NCBI RefSeq assembly: GCF_009389715.1
Contig: NC_052409.1
Span: 2,396,001 to 2,460,000 of the forward strand
Origin: Phoenix dactylifera
Lineage: Eukaryota > Streptophyta > Magnoliopsida > Arecales > Arecaceae
DNA length: 64,000 nt
Direction: 5' to 3'
Position numbers and translations under genes: made by a program. Below, piece after piece: positions 24,601-36,352 of the stretch; the first letter of the stretch is position 1, and each line of letters starts with the position of its first letter. Below the pieces are notes generated by a model. That model had not been told where the DNA came from. It saw only the letters and a list, made by a program, of their open reading frames with translations, and did no database searches.

Positions 24601-24697
24601 TATTTCCTGTATGTGAGGCAGGAGGCGTGGGCCCCACCCATCGCTGCCCACGCGTACCTTAATCGACTCGGGCATCGCGACCGTCACGATTCACACC

Positions 24698-27600
24698 ATG
24701 GGAAAGAGGCGGTTCGCGCAAGTCTCCACCAGCGAGGACGAGGACGAGCCGACGGGGAACGACGCCGGGGAGCGGAGAAGGGGACAGAAGCTCCGCGTCG
24801 AGGAGGGAGAGGAGCGACAGAACGCCGCGGAGACGAGCAGAGGCGCCACCGCCGCCGGCGGAAGCAGTAGCGGCGGCGGCGGAGGAGGAGATGGAGGGAG
24901 CGGGAAAGGAGAAGAAGAGGAGGAGACGCCGCTGGAGGACGCGAAGCCGAAGGGACCGGTGCTTAGGGTTTCTGGCAAGGGGAGGCGGAAGAAGCGGCAC
25001 TACCGGTCCTTCGAGTACGACGGAAATACGTTCGAGCTGGTGAGCTTCTGGAAATATTTGGTCTTTCTGGAATTCTAAGGTTTTGGTGATCCTGGCTTGC
25101 TGTCCGGAGTTAATCTTGTTTAATGCTCGGATTTTGTAAAGATGTTTACCGTTTTTCGATAGTGTTTTTGAAATCTTCTGTCGTTTTAGCTATCTTTGAC
25201 CTTTCTTGGATTCTAGGGTTTTCTATGTTCTTGGTTTGCTGGAGGAGTTGGATTCTTGAGCAGTGTTTTCGTTTAATCCTTGAATTTTGCGAGGATATTT
25301 ACTGTTTTTTGGCTAGTGACTGTAGATTGACTTTGATTTTTTTTTTTTTTTGATTTTTTTGTCTAGCTTTGCTCATTTTGGTATTCTAGGGTTTTGAGGT
25401 TCTTGTTTGCTGTAGGAGTTGGGTGGATGACTATTGCTTTTTTTTTTTGGTTTCTTGTATTTTGGCGGGAGATTAAACTTTTCTTTTTTTCGGCAGTGAT
25501 TAGAGGAAAGGGAGGAGAATAGTGTTTGATTGGTGTTTTTTTTGTGTATGTGTTTTTTTTGGATGCTGCATACAGGAGGATCCGGTGCTCCTGACTCCGG
25601 AGGATAAGAGACAGAAGCCCTATGTTGCGATTATTAAGGTGATTTTTTTTTTTACTGATTATAAGCTTGGATCCGTTGTTTTGTTCCTTCTGTAGTTTGT
25701 TGCATTGGATATGAAATATGATAATGGGACTGTCTGATTTCCCTCGGTCCTCAGCTCTACTAGTAGTTAAAAGTGCCTTACTTTTTCAGACAGATAGATC
25801 AGTCCTCAGTTCTTATTGTAGCTATATTGCCTTACTTCTTCACACACACACACACACACGCACACACACACACACGCAGAGATCCTATCATTAAATTGAA
25901 ATTCTAAATTCACAAATATTTTGTGATGCTTGAAGCATTAGTTGTATCCTATCATTTAACGTGCATGATCCTATTGATAGATTTTATAACACAGTTGGTT
26001 TGATTATAGTTTCTGAAACAATAATTTTTCCTCTTCATTGTTGCTATGGTTGCTTCTGCATCTCATTTTTTTATTCATTCCGGACAACACTGTCTGCAAG
26101 CTCTGATCTGCAATGCTATAGGAACTCGAAGCTTTTTCTGTTTATTTGAATGTAATGTATATCCCAGGGTCAAGTACATAGCATGTTAGTTCAATCTGGA
26201 CACTTTATATTATTTACTCTATTGTATTTAACTAGATGATTTTCTTATACCTTGTGGTGAGACCTCATTTTGAACTATGTATCTAGACTATCTGCAGATA
26301 ATATTAGCTCTGTGCTTTTCTGCACTGTATTACCCAATTCTGGGTCCTGTCCTATCACTTTCCTGGAATCTTCTGGTTGAGATTTTTATGATATTGATGT
26401 TCATTTAATTTACTTGTTTGTCTTTAACTATGTAATGCTTTGTTTTTGCACTAGGATATAACTCAAGATGTAGATGGAAGTATGATGGTTACTGGGCAGT
26501 GGTTTTACCGTCCCGAAGAAGCTGAAAAAAGAACTGGCGGGAGCTGGGAGGCAAGGGATACCAGGGAGCTCTTCTACAGTTTTCATCTTGATGATGTTCC
26601 AGCTGAATCTGTGATGCACAAGTGTATTGTCCACTTCGTGCCTTTAAACAAGAAGTTACCACTTCGATCGGAGCATCCAGGTTTTATTGTGCAAAAGGTT
26701 TATGATACTGTTGAGAGAAAGCTCTGGAAATTAACTGACAAAGATTATGAAGACAGTAAACAGCATGCGATTGATCTCCTGGTTCAGAAAACAGTCAAGC
26801 GTTTAGGAGATCTTCCAGATATTGAGCCTGAAGATGCTCCTGCTGATGATGCTGATCATTCAATGAGTAAAAGGAACCTTGGTAAAAAGCGCATGCACCC
26901 CATTGATGTCTCAAGAACTGATGATGCACCTCCGAGATCTGACTATCCGACAAGATCAGATACACCTGGAAGCTGTACACAGTATAGAGCAATCCTAGCA
27001 AAATTCAAAGCATTGACTGGTGATTCATATCGTGATAAGTGGTTGGATAAACTTCTACAAGGAATTAAAGCAGCATGTTCAAAAGTAGATGCATCAGCTG
27101 AGGATGAAAGAACAGGAAATGGTGTTTCAAATCATAACACAACTGGTAGCAACACTGAAGATGCTGCCGTGGGTTCCAATGTAAGTGGTGCATATGTTCC
27201 TATCCTGCTAAACATACTGTATTTTTATTATATTTTCTTAGTAGAAACATATCTTATGGTCACATGGATTATCTTTCTGGTGGAAAAATTAGCTTTCCTG
27301 TATGCAAGTATGTTGGTTTTTATTTAAAGAAAATCCAATATATGCTAAGTGATCATCTCCAAAATCTTGTTGGGCCAATGCTGCAATTAGCATTGTTACC
27401 TACTCTTAATCATTTTCTTTTGTTAACTTTTAGCTTACAGTTTATGTTGAGGAATCTCATAATAGCAGGTATTTTATGTTCTATGTTTTGCTTATGTGAT
27501 TTGTTTTGGGAATTGGGTATTTCAATGCTTGTATAGGCAATAATCTTTGTTATCTGTTTCAGTTACGGCAGTTGGTTATGGTTTGGTTTTTATTTTTTTT

Positions 27601-30600
27601 AACATAGATATTATGAATTGCTTTCAAATTTTGAAATATTTACAAGATACAGTCAAATGTTTTTACAAAATGAAATCTCCTTTCATTGCTTTATACCTTT
27701 TTTTTTTTTTTTGAGTTTTGGAACTTTCATAGCTATCAAATATTGTGTCTACAGTCTTCTGGAAGAATTTGCTGGCCGGATGATGCTGTCCCAGCAATAA
27801 CTGCCCTTGAGAGAGCTACACATGAAACTCTGGCTTCTGATTTTCAGAAATATAACCAGAAAATGAGGCAGTTGGATTTCAATCTCAAGGTAGAATAATT
27901 CTTTGTACTTAGCTTTAGTTCATTGCATCATAACTATACTTGTAATCTTGCCCTTACATAAAATGTTGAAATATCAGCATTCAAAATATCAGTTTATATG
28001 ATGCTTGTGTTCCGTGCCTGCTTGCAACTCTGAATTTGCTTTCAGAGAATTCATGGAATAGCTTGAAATTAATTTCCAAAGTTCTTTTAAATAATATTTC
28101 CTTGAGACTTATGTGATTGACATGCAAATAGTCACTACTGGGAGTTACTTTTTGAAAATTATATGCTGCTAACATTTTTTATTGTGAATCAGACTCCTCT
28201 ACTTGTAATTTGGACTTAGCACACATATTGAGAAGTTGTAAATAGAACTACATCCTCTTGAAAACACTGGCTTTTTACCACCATTCAATTCATTAGATGG
28301 CTTTGTACATGCATGTTATACAATGTTCTTTGCCAGAAGTTGTTTCTCCTTCAACCCTTCAGGTGACTTTGAAATTGGTTTTCTTCCTTCAAAATCATTC
28401 GTGGAAGATGAAGTTTGTTATTTACCTTTCTCTTCTAAGCCAAGACCTTTCAAGCTTTGCTGAAAATTTCTTTTGCATATAGGCCCATGGTTATTTCTAG
28501 GTTTTCATAAGGTTATCACCAAGTGCCTATTTTGTTTTTCTTGTAGGAATTGGGCCTATTGGCTCGCCTAGCCTGCAGACTTCTAAGGGCCTGTCCAAGT
28601 CACATCCTGTTTCAGCGTGTCAGCTTATTGGTCTGTAGGAACAAAAAGATGACCCATAGAGGTCCTTTTTTCGTCCCACAAAATTAAAGCTAGGAGGGTG
28701 TTGGATTGATATGGACCATGCTTAAGTGGGCTGTCCAATCCACGAATCTAGCAGGAAATCTAACCCAATCCTATTGGATTACCCAAACAATCCCTTAAGA
28801 GTTACAAACCTAAACCTAGTCAAGACTCATGGACCTATTGGTTAGGCATGTGTCCAAACTGCAAAGATAGACCTATAAAACTTCTATGGTCTAAGAATCG
28901 AATATATGTCTTGCAAAATTGTAGCCAATCATGTTCTGTCCTAACCATATAATACATTAGGTTATGTCACTAATTTACCAGAACCTGACCTAATAGGACC
29001 CATGCTGAATAGCTTATGTGGTATATAATGTATTGTTTTGCTCTTTTACTTGGCAAATGAGGATCCATAAAGCTGTCACAAATAATTGGGATAAAGGCTA
29101 GATGGTCATGGTTATGGTTTTACTCTAACATCCTTAATTGTTTCTTATAAAATTACTAATCACACTTGAAAACAATGTCATTAGTGAATTATTTTGAGGA
29201 TATGAATTATGGTACTCACTTGGAAGTTGGACCTAGACTGTACTGTGAGCATTGGCTAGGGTAGGGGTCCTAACATGCCCAGAACTGACATGTAGACCTA
29301 TTGGGTCTTACCTAACCGGACTCCAGCCTGACCTGATTCGTGGGTGGGTAGAGTTTTGGTAAAGGTTTGATCCCAAATGCCCAATCGGTCTAACCAGGTT
29401 GTGGGATACTTAGACCCAACGTGATCCTGTAGCAACCCTAGTTTTCATAGTTGTTTTTGTGACCTTAGAGCTTCTCATTGCTCTCTTCATCACTTTGGTA
29501 TTAATGCTCTCAATGCTGGAATTTGGTACGCTGATACCCAAGAATATGGAAAGTCTTCGAGGTGACCTTCATGCAACCATAAGAATAATTATCAAGCATT
29601 GTCCCAGTTATGTTGAGTAAGTTATTTCATAGTTTGACACGGAAAACTGCTTGTCAATCTAACATCAGCCCTCTACCTTTTTATCGGGCTTTGGCTCGCA
29701 TTGATAATGTTCTTTGAGTCAATCTTGGGCAAAACCCAATCCGAGCTTCTAATTTGAGCAGGGTCGGCGGAATCGGTATCAGGCACTGTACCGGTTGTTC
29801 GACGGCACAAGTCGGTTTGAGCTCATGTCGTGTCTTGTCGGGCCTGTAGAAGAGACATGAAAAAGAGAGAGAAGGGGAAGGCTGAGGGAGGCCAGTGGAG
29901 AGTTAGAGAGCTGCCGCACAAGGGAGGCGGAGGCCGAAGAGCCGTCGGGAAGCCGCTTTAAAAAAAATTAAGTGAAGTTGGTAATGGGTTTGCCGACTTT
30001 TACTTAAAAACTCCAAAAATAAAAGAAGCCCCTCCAGTCCCTGTTTTGAACGAAACAGGGGACCGGAGTGAGCCCCTCCTCCGCGCGGCGGCTCCTCGGC
30101 CACCACTGGCCGGCCTCGACCTTCTTCTCTCTTCCTTCCTCTCCCTCACCCTCCCTCCCCCGCTCTCTTTCTTTTTCTCTTTTTTCTTCGTCTTCTCTCC
30201 TTCTGGCGTCGGTCTTATTTTCGTCGCTGGAACCGTCCCAGTCTGCGGCCGGTAAGGCTCGGGACGTCCTGAGCTGGGCAGTTTGGGACGGTTCCGGCGT
30301 TCCGCCGACCTTGGATCTGAGTTTTCTTCTTTAATATGAATTTTCTGGGTATTTGTGTTGTAAATCAGCAAATTGGAGATTAATTGTGCTTTACAGGTGA
30401 ATTCTTATCTTGGGATAGGTTTTAGTCAACAAAAAGGGTTAGAGGAGAAGAAAATTTAGATATTGCTAGTTTGATTAAATATCTAATTTTAAAAATATTT
30501 TTTAATAAGTTCAGTAATATATTTTTTATTTTTATTTCATTGTAGTGAAGATGTGAACCATGAATTTGAGCCTCATGATGATAGCATTGCCCTTTTATCT

Positions 30601-33600
30601 TTGCCATGTCATATATAGGATGGAGATTGGACTTACCATGCGCGCGCGCGCGCACACAAAAATAGTTCTCCTTTGATCTGTTTATGTAATTTTTATCATT
30701 TATATTTCTACAGCAATTCTTCTCTGATTTATCAATAATTCTTCCTTCCAGAATGTTAGATTTCATCTTTGATGTTGGATATAATTTAATGTTGAACTAT
30801 AATAATTAACTTCTTAGAATGCTTAAAATATTTGGAGTTGCTAAGCAGTCTTTGATACTTGCTCGCTATATTCATGCAGAACAATGTGATGTTAGCTAGA
30901 CGCTTACTGAATAATGAATTGGACCCTGTAGTTATTCTGAACATGTCTCCCAAGGAACTGAAGGTATGCATCCATTTCCAAACAATTATTTCTAATACTA
31001 TTTCTTTGTGTTATCTCTTCTGTATTTTCTATTTCTGCACGCCCCTTCGTTAGACTAGTCTATAGTCCACTTGTATAAAATACATATGCATTTAACTGTT
31101 GGATTTTAGAACCAGTGAATTTATATTTACTAGCTGATTGTTTGCTTTTTTCAATAATGAGTAGGGACTTTACAGGGATGTGTACATTAGTTGTAGTAAG
31201 ACTAAGAAATACATGATCTTTTTATGATGCTTACTGACAAACTTCCATTGAAATTAGGAGGGTGATAATTTGTGGCCTAAAGCTGGTGCTTGGATCAGGT
31301 TTGTGTTTGAGGAAGGTTATGGAAAATACTACAGAAGTATTTTCAAAGCACAAAAGTCTAGTGGACACTATCTCTAGAATGTTTGAGCCTAATGGTGTCA
31401 AAAGTTTATTTTAGAAATATTTAAAGAATTAAAGATTTATACGGGTAAGATGAAAAAAAAGATAACATATTATTGATTTGATTGAGTGTATTTGGTCCAG
31501 CAGAATCATAATAAAAATTACCAGCCTGTATTACACAGTAAATTCAAAGGTGCAATCATGGTACGCTATTCCATACCGAACCAGATGGTACGGGACGTAT
31601 GATATTATACAAATTCGGTACCGATACACAATACGGAGGGTATATCGGCACTCGGTATACCGAACCGGCTTGCGTACTACACATACTGATACAACGACAG
31701 GGTGGCACTGGTACAGGGCTCGGTACCGAGACGATGTATCTTGAGTGCAATAAATCACGAGATATTATTATATCTCAGAGTGATAGAAACTGAGAATTGG
31801 GCACTGGTGTATTTGGTTGAAGTCACTGCTCAGAAATGCAAGCATCAACTTCCCTGAACTAACCTGACCCGCCAAAGTTAGGTCAGCACTTTCTAGAGAT
31901 GCTAAGGCTTGAGCACAGCAGTTTAGTTTCCCCTTTTTTTCATACCGAACATGTGGAAGTGGTGACTTCTGCCGGGATCTTAGCACTTCCTCCAAACGAA
32001 ACATGCTCCAGCCTTTGGTAACTGGAATTAAGAAAGAAGAGGACTAGTATTTCAAATGCTGTAACATTAATTCTTTTTGAGTTTTTAATACATGTTAGCT
32101 TGAGTGGTATTTTTTACTTGGTTCACTATATAGTTATATGTGTACATGGTCCACTACTTGAATAGCAGAAGCAAAATTATTTAGGTAGTTCTATACAGGG
32201 GAGCAACATAGCAGCTGGGTGCACTTATAAGTGATCAATGGAAGCTGGGTGCACTTATAAGTGAGCAATAAGCTATGATGTGGACCCTATATGTAGTTCT
32301 TGAGGATTGAGCTGAGTTTATTTACTCAAGTAGAGAACAGTTGTAGAGCTTTTGGTTGTGCGCATCGTCAGCTACCATCTCATATAGGTAACATCATTCA
32401 TAACATCCATAATATTCATGTTGTTAAATAAAATCTAGATATGAATAATATATTTTTGTGGGTGGGGGGGAGGAATTTTCATATTTCAAATTGTGTGTCC
32501 ATATCCGGTGGTTTTGTTTTTACTGGTGCATGTAACTGATTATGTTTTGTTTTGGGGTTAAATAGATGGTTCAATATTTTGTTTTGTCCTGGTGCATGCA
32601 TATTGGTGTTTTTAACTGTGTGCCCTTGATTATTTCAGGATGGTTTGCTTGCTGAAGAAAAAACAGCAACAGAACCGGAAGAGTCCAAACAATTGCAGGT
32701 GAATATGCTGATCTTCATGAATGTACTGATCTTGCAAATTCTTTATGGGAACTGGATTACCATAAATTGCATTGGAAGAATATTTGTATCAAATGTGAAC
32801 TAGAGAGTGACACTTGTCTTAAGAGAAAGCTAGTACAATTCAACTTCTGAAGGACAAGTGATAGTTTTAATTTTGGAAGCGATAATTTTTTAGATATTAA
32901 TATGTCAAGAAAAGTCATACTTTCAGCTCATCCTCAAGTGTTCTATTTGGTTTGTGCAACCAGATGACTGATGCTCGATGCTCAAGATGCATGGAGAAGA
33001 AAGTAGGGATTGCTGACATTATCCAAGCTGGAGGTCAAGGTGATAGATATCAGGTGTGCACATAATTATGGTTTCTGTTTTTGTTTGTTGTTGTTGTTGT
33101 TGTTCTAGTTTTCTACTGCATAATGGTTTGCTTAACCTGATTGATAGCTAGGAATCCTTATTCTAGTGCCTTTATCTGGGAGCATAACTTATCTTTTTAT
33201 TTTAATTTTTGACCAAAAAAATGTCTTGCATCCAGACTATAAGAAACTTTGGGAAAATAAATACATTTATGATTTATATCATAAATTTATTTTTTTTCCA
33301 AATGTATTCTGTTCATTGATGGTTCTGAAAATTATACAATAAATATTTTGATTCTCTGGAATTATAGAGAATGCATTGCAGAGTCTAAAAGAAAAAGAGG
33401 TTAGATATACAGCTATATCTTTGTGATTATGTTGTAGAAGTAGGCATTTCAAATTTACATGCAGTAGCTCCCTTTGTGGTGGAACATTTTGGAAAAGAAA
33501 TTAATCAAAATTCTTCCACTAATAACATGGTTTGGTGCATCTTGAAAATCATTTACTGGAGCCTGAGGGGGGAACTAGATCAAGTATTGAGGTATCATGT

Positions 33601-36352
33601 GTTGCGAAACATTTACAGCATTTGCCATGTGCAGATGCCCACTTTTAGTTGCTTCTGAGTTTTTTAGTGCTCACATACTTGCTATTGCTGCCACAATTTT
33701 GTCCAAAGGAAAACAATTTTCAGATGTGTTCCTAATCCAAGGCACCAATGGTTAGTTTCAGAAAGTAAAGATTTCCATTTTTAGTTGCTCCTTGCTTATT
33801 AAAATGTTGGTCATCATTTTGCAAGCATTATAGAATAAGCATTAATAGAGTCTTTTACCCTTTTTTTTGGAGGAAAGCCGAGTCCATTCTCCTCAAAACC
33901 TCTATTAAGATGTTATAGATAGCTGAAACCGATGTCTGGGAACCAACCTGGGAGATGGAAACTTTTTTTTGTGTGGGGGAGACGGGGTGTTTGTAGATCT
34001 ACTGTTTGGAATAAAAATCTCCAACTTTGGAGGGGTTATCTTGTTGCTTCATTGGTTGTGGGTTCAATTCCTCAATATCTGTATATGAGAAACGGTGGAA
34101 TATGTGCAGGAAACGGAATTCTGCAATGAATAAGCAGCATGTCTCTCATTGAACTTCTGCTCCCAAACTAGCAAATATAAATGCTGTAAAAATAATAAAG
34201 TACTAATAAATTACCAAGTAATCGCTGGTTTCAATTTCTAATGTATGTGGACTATTAATGTATTGGAGTTTCTGGATTCAGATAATTAAAACTGAGTTAG
34301 AAATTTGGTAGTAGTATTCTGAAGAAGAGTTAATCCTGGGGCCCAAGGTCGAGGAATTGTAATTCCTCTAGATCTTGAATTAATTCCCATGTTTGTAGTG
34401 GAAATATAAATGCGGAAAAGTTTATTCAGGAGAAACTCTTTTGGTTCATATATGGTGTGATGAACATGAGTGATGAAGAGAGTACAATAACAATTTTTTT
34501 TCTCCTTTAGATTTTGGCGACTCTGGTTTTTTGTGTTGAAAGTGTTCTGCTCACAAGTCAAGGCTGTAATTGGTTGACAAACGGAGATGCAGAAATGCAG
34601 ACTTGTTACTCCAACCGGCAAACCCGAACCCCGACGCTAACCTGATGATGAATGGGCCCAAAGCCGGACCCATTGAAATTTTTGGGTTGGTTTTTGGTTT
34701 GAGGTTTTAAATCAAACCCGAACCTAACTCAGCCAAACTCACATAATTACCTGGTGTATTATGCACATACATACATATGTACATGATATTAATTTTATTT
34801 ATATATCATTCAATTTCTAAATTCTTAGCATATGAAACTTTGTTCTATAACCTAGGGCATAAAAAATAAAAAGTAATGACATGTTAGAACATATTTGGAT
34901 GTTTATACTTGACTTTGGGCGATGTGTATCTTTTCAGTTTTAGCCAATTATCTTTATATGGTTAATCATTAAGAGTTGCTTGTTATGTAACAGGTACCGG
35001 ATGTTTCATTTAAACTTCTCAAACCATGGATTGTTTTAACTTGATTGATTCTTAAAGATAAAATGTTTGCTACCTGATAGGTAACCAAACCTGATCTCCG
35101 CCCGAACCAATCCCAATTAATATTTTTATGGCCTGAACCTGACACGATGCATGAAAGTTAGACCTAAAACCCCAACGGGTATAGTCTGGTTTTAGACCTG
35201 ATAGCACCCAAAAATGAGATAAGATATTGCATTGCAAGATATTGTTAAAATGATGTTATGTTGTGTTTAGATTGAAAGACACGATACTTTGTGATTGTTA
35301 TAGGAATATCATTAGTTGGGCCAGAATGTCTTTTGACTGTGCAGTTCATAAGATCAAGTTTTATTAAGATTATTCCAGTTTAGGCTTTGGTAAAGGCTGT
35401 GTTTGTTGGTTTAGTCCATCCTCTGGAACTTAAATATAATCGTTGTAATAAGAAAACTTGGGCTATATAGTTAGGGAGGTTTGTAGCTGGTGAGGTTAAA
35501 AATACTCCTTGTTGTGAATTGTTTGCCCAGGATAACATCTATTAATAAAGTTGAGATACAAACTAGTCAATTCATAATCATCAATTGATAGATTCACTGC
35601 TGGGTGTTATAAGCGTCCAATATATTATGGTTCAAATGCTAAATTATTCTCAAGTTTGCTGAAATTATGCTTTAAATTATGATACTTTTCCAAAATAAGG
35701 CATAAACCCTTTTCTCTTGACTGGTTCGATCATTTTATCAATATATGCCTTTATAGTTTGAGGGTGAGCTTTGGTGCAATGGTAGGGTTGCTCTATTGTA
35801 ACGTAGAGATCACAGTTTCGAAACACAAAAACAGTCTGTCGATATGTGGAGTGAAGGCTGTGCACATCTGATCCTTCTTAGAACTCCATAATAGCATAAG
35901 TCTCATGCACTAGGCTGCCTTTTTTTTGTTCATTGATATTTTAGTATCATCATCTCTGATCATAAGTTTTCCTACTACGAGTTTGCTAACATTTTTCGTC
36001 TTTTCTCTCTTTTCTTGTCGGAGATGAGCACTGACCTTTTATGTTATATTTTTAAATAATCCAGTTGGAGTGCACTGCTTGTGGTTACATGTGGTATGCC
36101 ACTAGAGATGCCATCGCGTCATTGACGATAGACACTGCCGGTGTAGTCGGAAATGTGGGCACAGCACCCTGGGCCACTGCCAAGTTCGAAGCTGTTGAGA
36201 AGCAGCTTGTGAGTCCTCGAGAATCTGAGAAGCCAGCACCTGATCTTTTCAAGAAGACCACGGCAGCATATATACCTGCCTTCGAAACGCAGAAATCTTT
36301 CAACAGATCAAAAACAGAGGAGCCTGCAGCAAATCGTGAATCTAGTATATAA
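24698..36352 (+). CDS. BAH-domain and TFIIS-central-domain chromatin reader (AIPP3/BDT1-like)
   Basis: Eight exons join in frame, all in phase 0: 24698-25039, 25576-25638, 26455-27180, 27755-27889, 30880-30963, 32639-32698, 32964-33053 and 36065-36352. They give 595 residues, close to Arabidopsis At4g11560 (AIPP3/BDT1). Residues 1-100 are low-complexity, acidic and Gly/Arg-rich. The BAH domain runs from about 110 to 235, with GQWFYRPEEAEKR, DTRELFYSFHLDDVPAESV and HPGFIVQKVYD. A TFIIS-central-like helical region covers about 300-450 (WLDKLLQGIKAA, ALERATHETLASDF, LARRLLNNELDP, ILNMSPKELK). A four-Cys zinc-ribbon-like pair follows: C476/C479 (CSRC) and C503/C506 (CTAC). In Arabidopsis this protein reads H3K27me3 in a complex with PHD proteins and the phosphatase CPL2 and represses genes including flowering genes. 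That role is known of the family and inferred here. Introns 4 and 7 are about 3 kb each and carry repeat debris. Confidence 0.93.
25841..25877. repeat. (CA)n microsatellite in BAH gene intron 2
   Basis: CA/CG dinucleotide run with a few CG interruptions, inside intron 2 of the BAH-domain gene. Confidence 0.9.
28540..29450. repeat. Possible decayed repeat in BAH gene intron 4
   Basis: The word CCTATTGG and its relatives recur (near 28556, 28768, 28836, 28990 and 29299), along with CCCAATCC and GACCTGA-like words on the same strand. This compositional bias differs from the flanking intron and looks like the subterminal words of plant non-autonomous transposons. I cannot set ends or family. Confidence 0.25.
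29760..30330. repeat. GC-rich insertion-like patch with a long imperfect hairpin, BAH gene intron 4
   Basis: This stretch is much more GC-rich than the rest of the intron. It starts with GGTATC/TACCGG words (29777-29800). It contains an imperfect hairpin at about 30032-30069, whose arms read GTCCCTGTTT and AAACAGGG around the loop TGAACG, extended outward by CTCC/GGAG. A long pyrimidine tract follows at 30120-30215. It does not look like coding sequence and is most likely an inserted repeat of unknown family. Confidence 0.4.
30641..30656. repeat. Short (CG)n/(CA)n run
   Basis: CG repeated about six times followed by CACA, within BAH gene intron 4. Long CG runs are unusual in methylated plant DNA. 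Confidence 0.85.
31555..31745. repeat. GGTAC/GGTAT-rich repeat relic in BAH gene intron 5
   Basis: Words such as GGTACGGGACG, CGGTACCGATAC, GGTATACCGAACCGG and CGGTACCGAGACG recur in both orientations over about 190 bases, in an intron that is otherwise AT-rich. This resembles the patches at 15931-16062 and 29770-29800. It is probably a relic of a repeat family present several times in this genome. Confidence 0.4.
32213..32272 (+). repeat. Two-copy tandem duplication, 30-bp unit, BAH gene intron 5
   Basis: Units start at 32213 and 32243. Both read AGCTGGGTGCACTTATAAG, then TGA, T or G, CAAT. They are almost identical. Confidence 0.85.
33084..33104. repeat. (GTT)n microsatellite in BAH gene intron 7
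   Basis: About six GTT triplets just after exon 7 of the BAH-domain gene. Confidence 0.8.
34600..35215. repeat. CCCGAACC-rich repeat-like region in BAH gene intron 7
   Basis: Two clusters of CCCGAACC/AACCTGA words (34615-34740 and 35085-35210) bracket an AT-rich core. This is the sort of subterminal repetition seen in plant hAT-like non-autonomous elements. Both clusters face the same way and I found no convincing terminal inverted repeats, so the call is weak. Confidence 0.3.
35758..35929 (+). mobile_element. Au-type tRNA-derived SINE relic in BAH gene intron 7
   Basis: The order of parts matches the plant Au SINE as I know it: a pol III A-box-like word TGGTGCAATGGT at 35772, a stretch like the tRNA body (GTTGCTCTATTGTAACGTAG), a decayed B box near 35814-35824 (GTTTCGAAAC), then AACAGTCT, GTGAAGGCTGTGCACA, and a 3' end GCACTAGGCTGCC followed by a T run (35920-35927). 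Au SINEs end in a similar GGGCTGCCC-T tail and lack a poly-A tail. Divergence is considerable, so the copy is old. It is inserted in the sense direction of the host gene. Confidence 0.65.

Noticed and set aside
29903-30371. Long open frames on both strands in the GC-rich patch of BAH intron 4
   Set aside because: They come from base composition and a pyrimidine tract inside an intronic repeat; no protein family is recognised.
33840-34135. Possible SINE with a B-box-like GGGTTCAATTCC at about 34057
   Set aside because: The A-box-like word lies too close to it and no 3' tail or target duplication fits.
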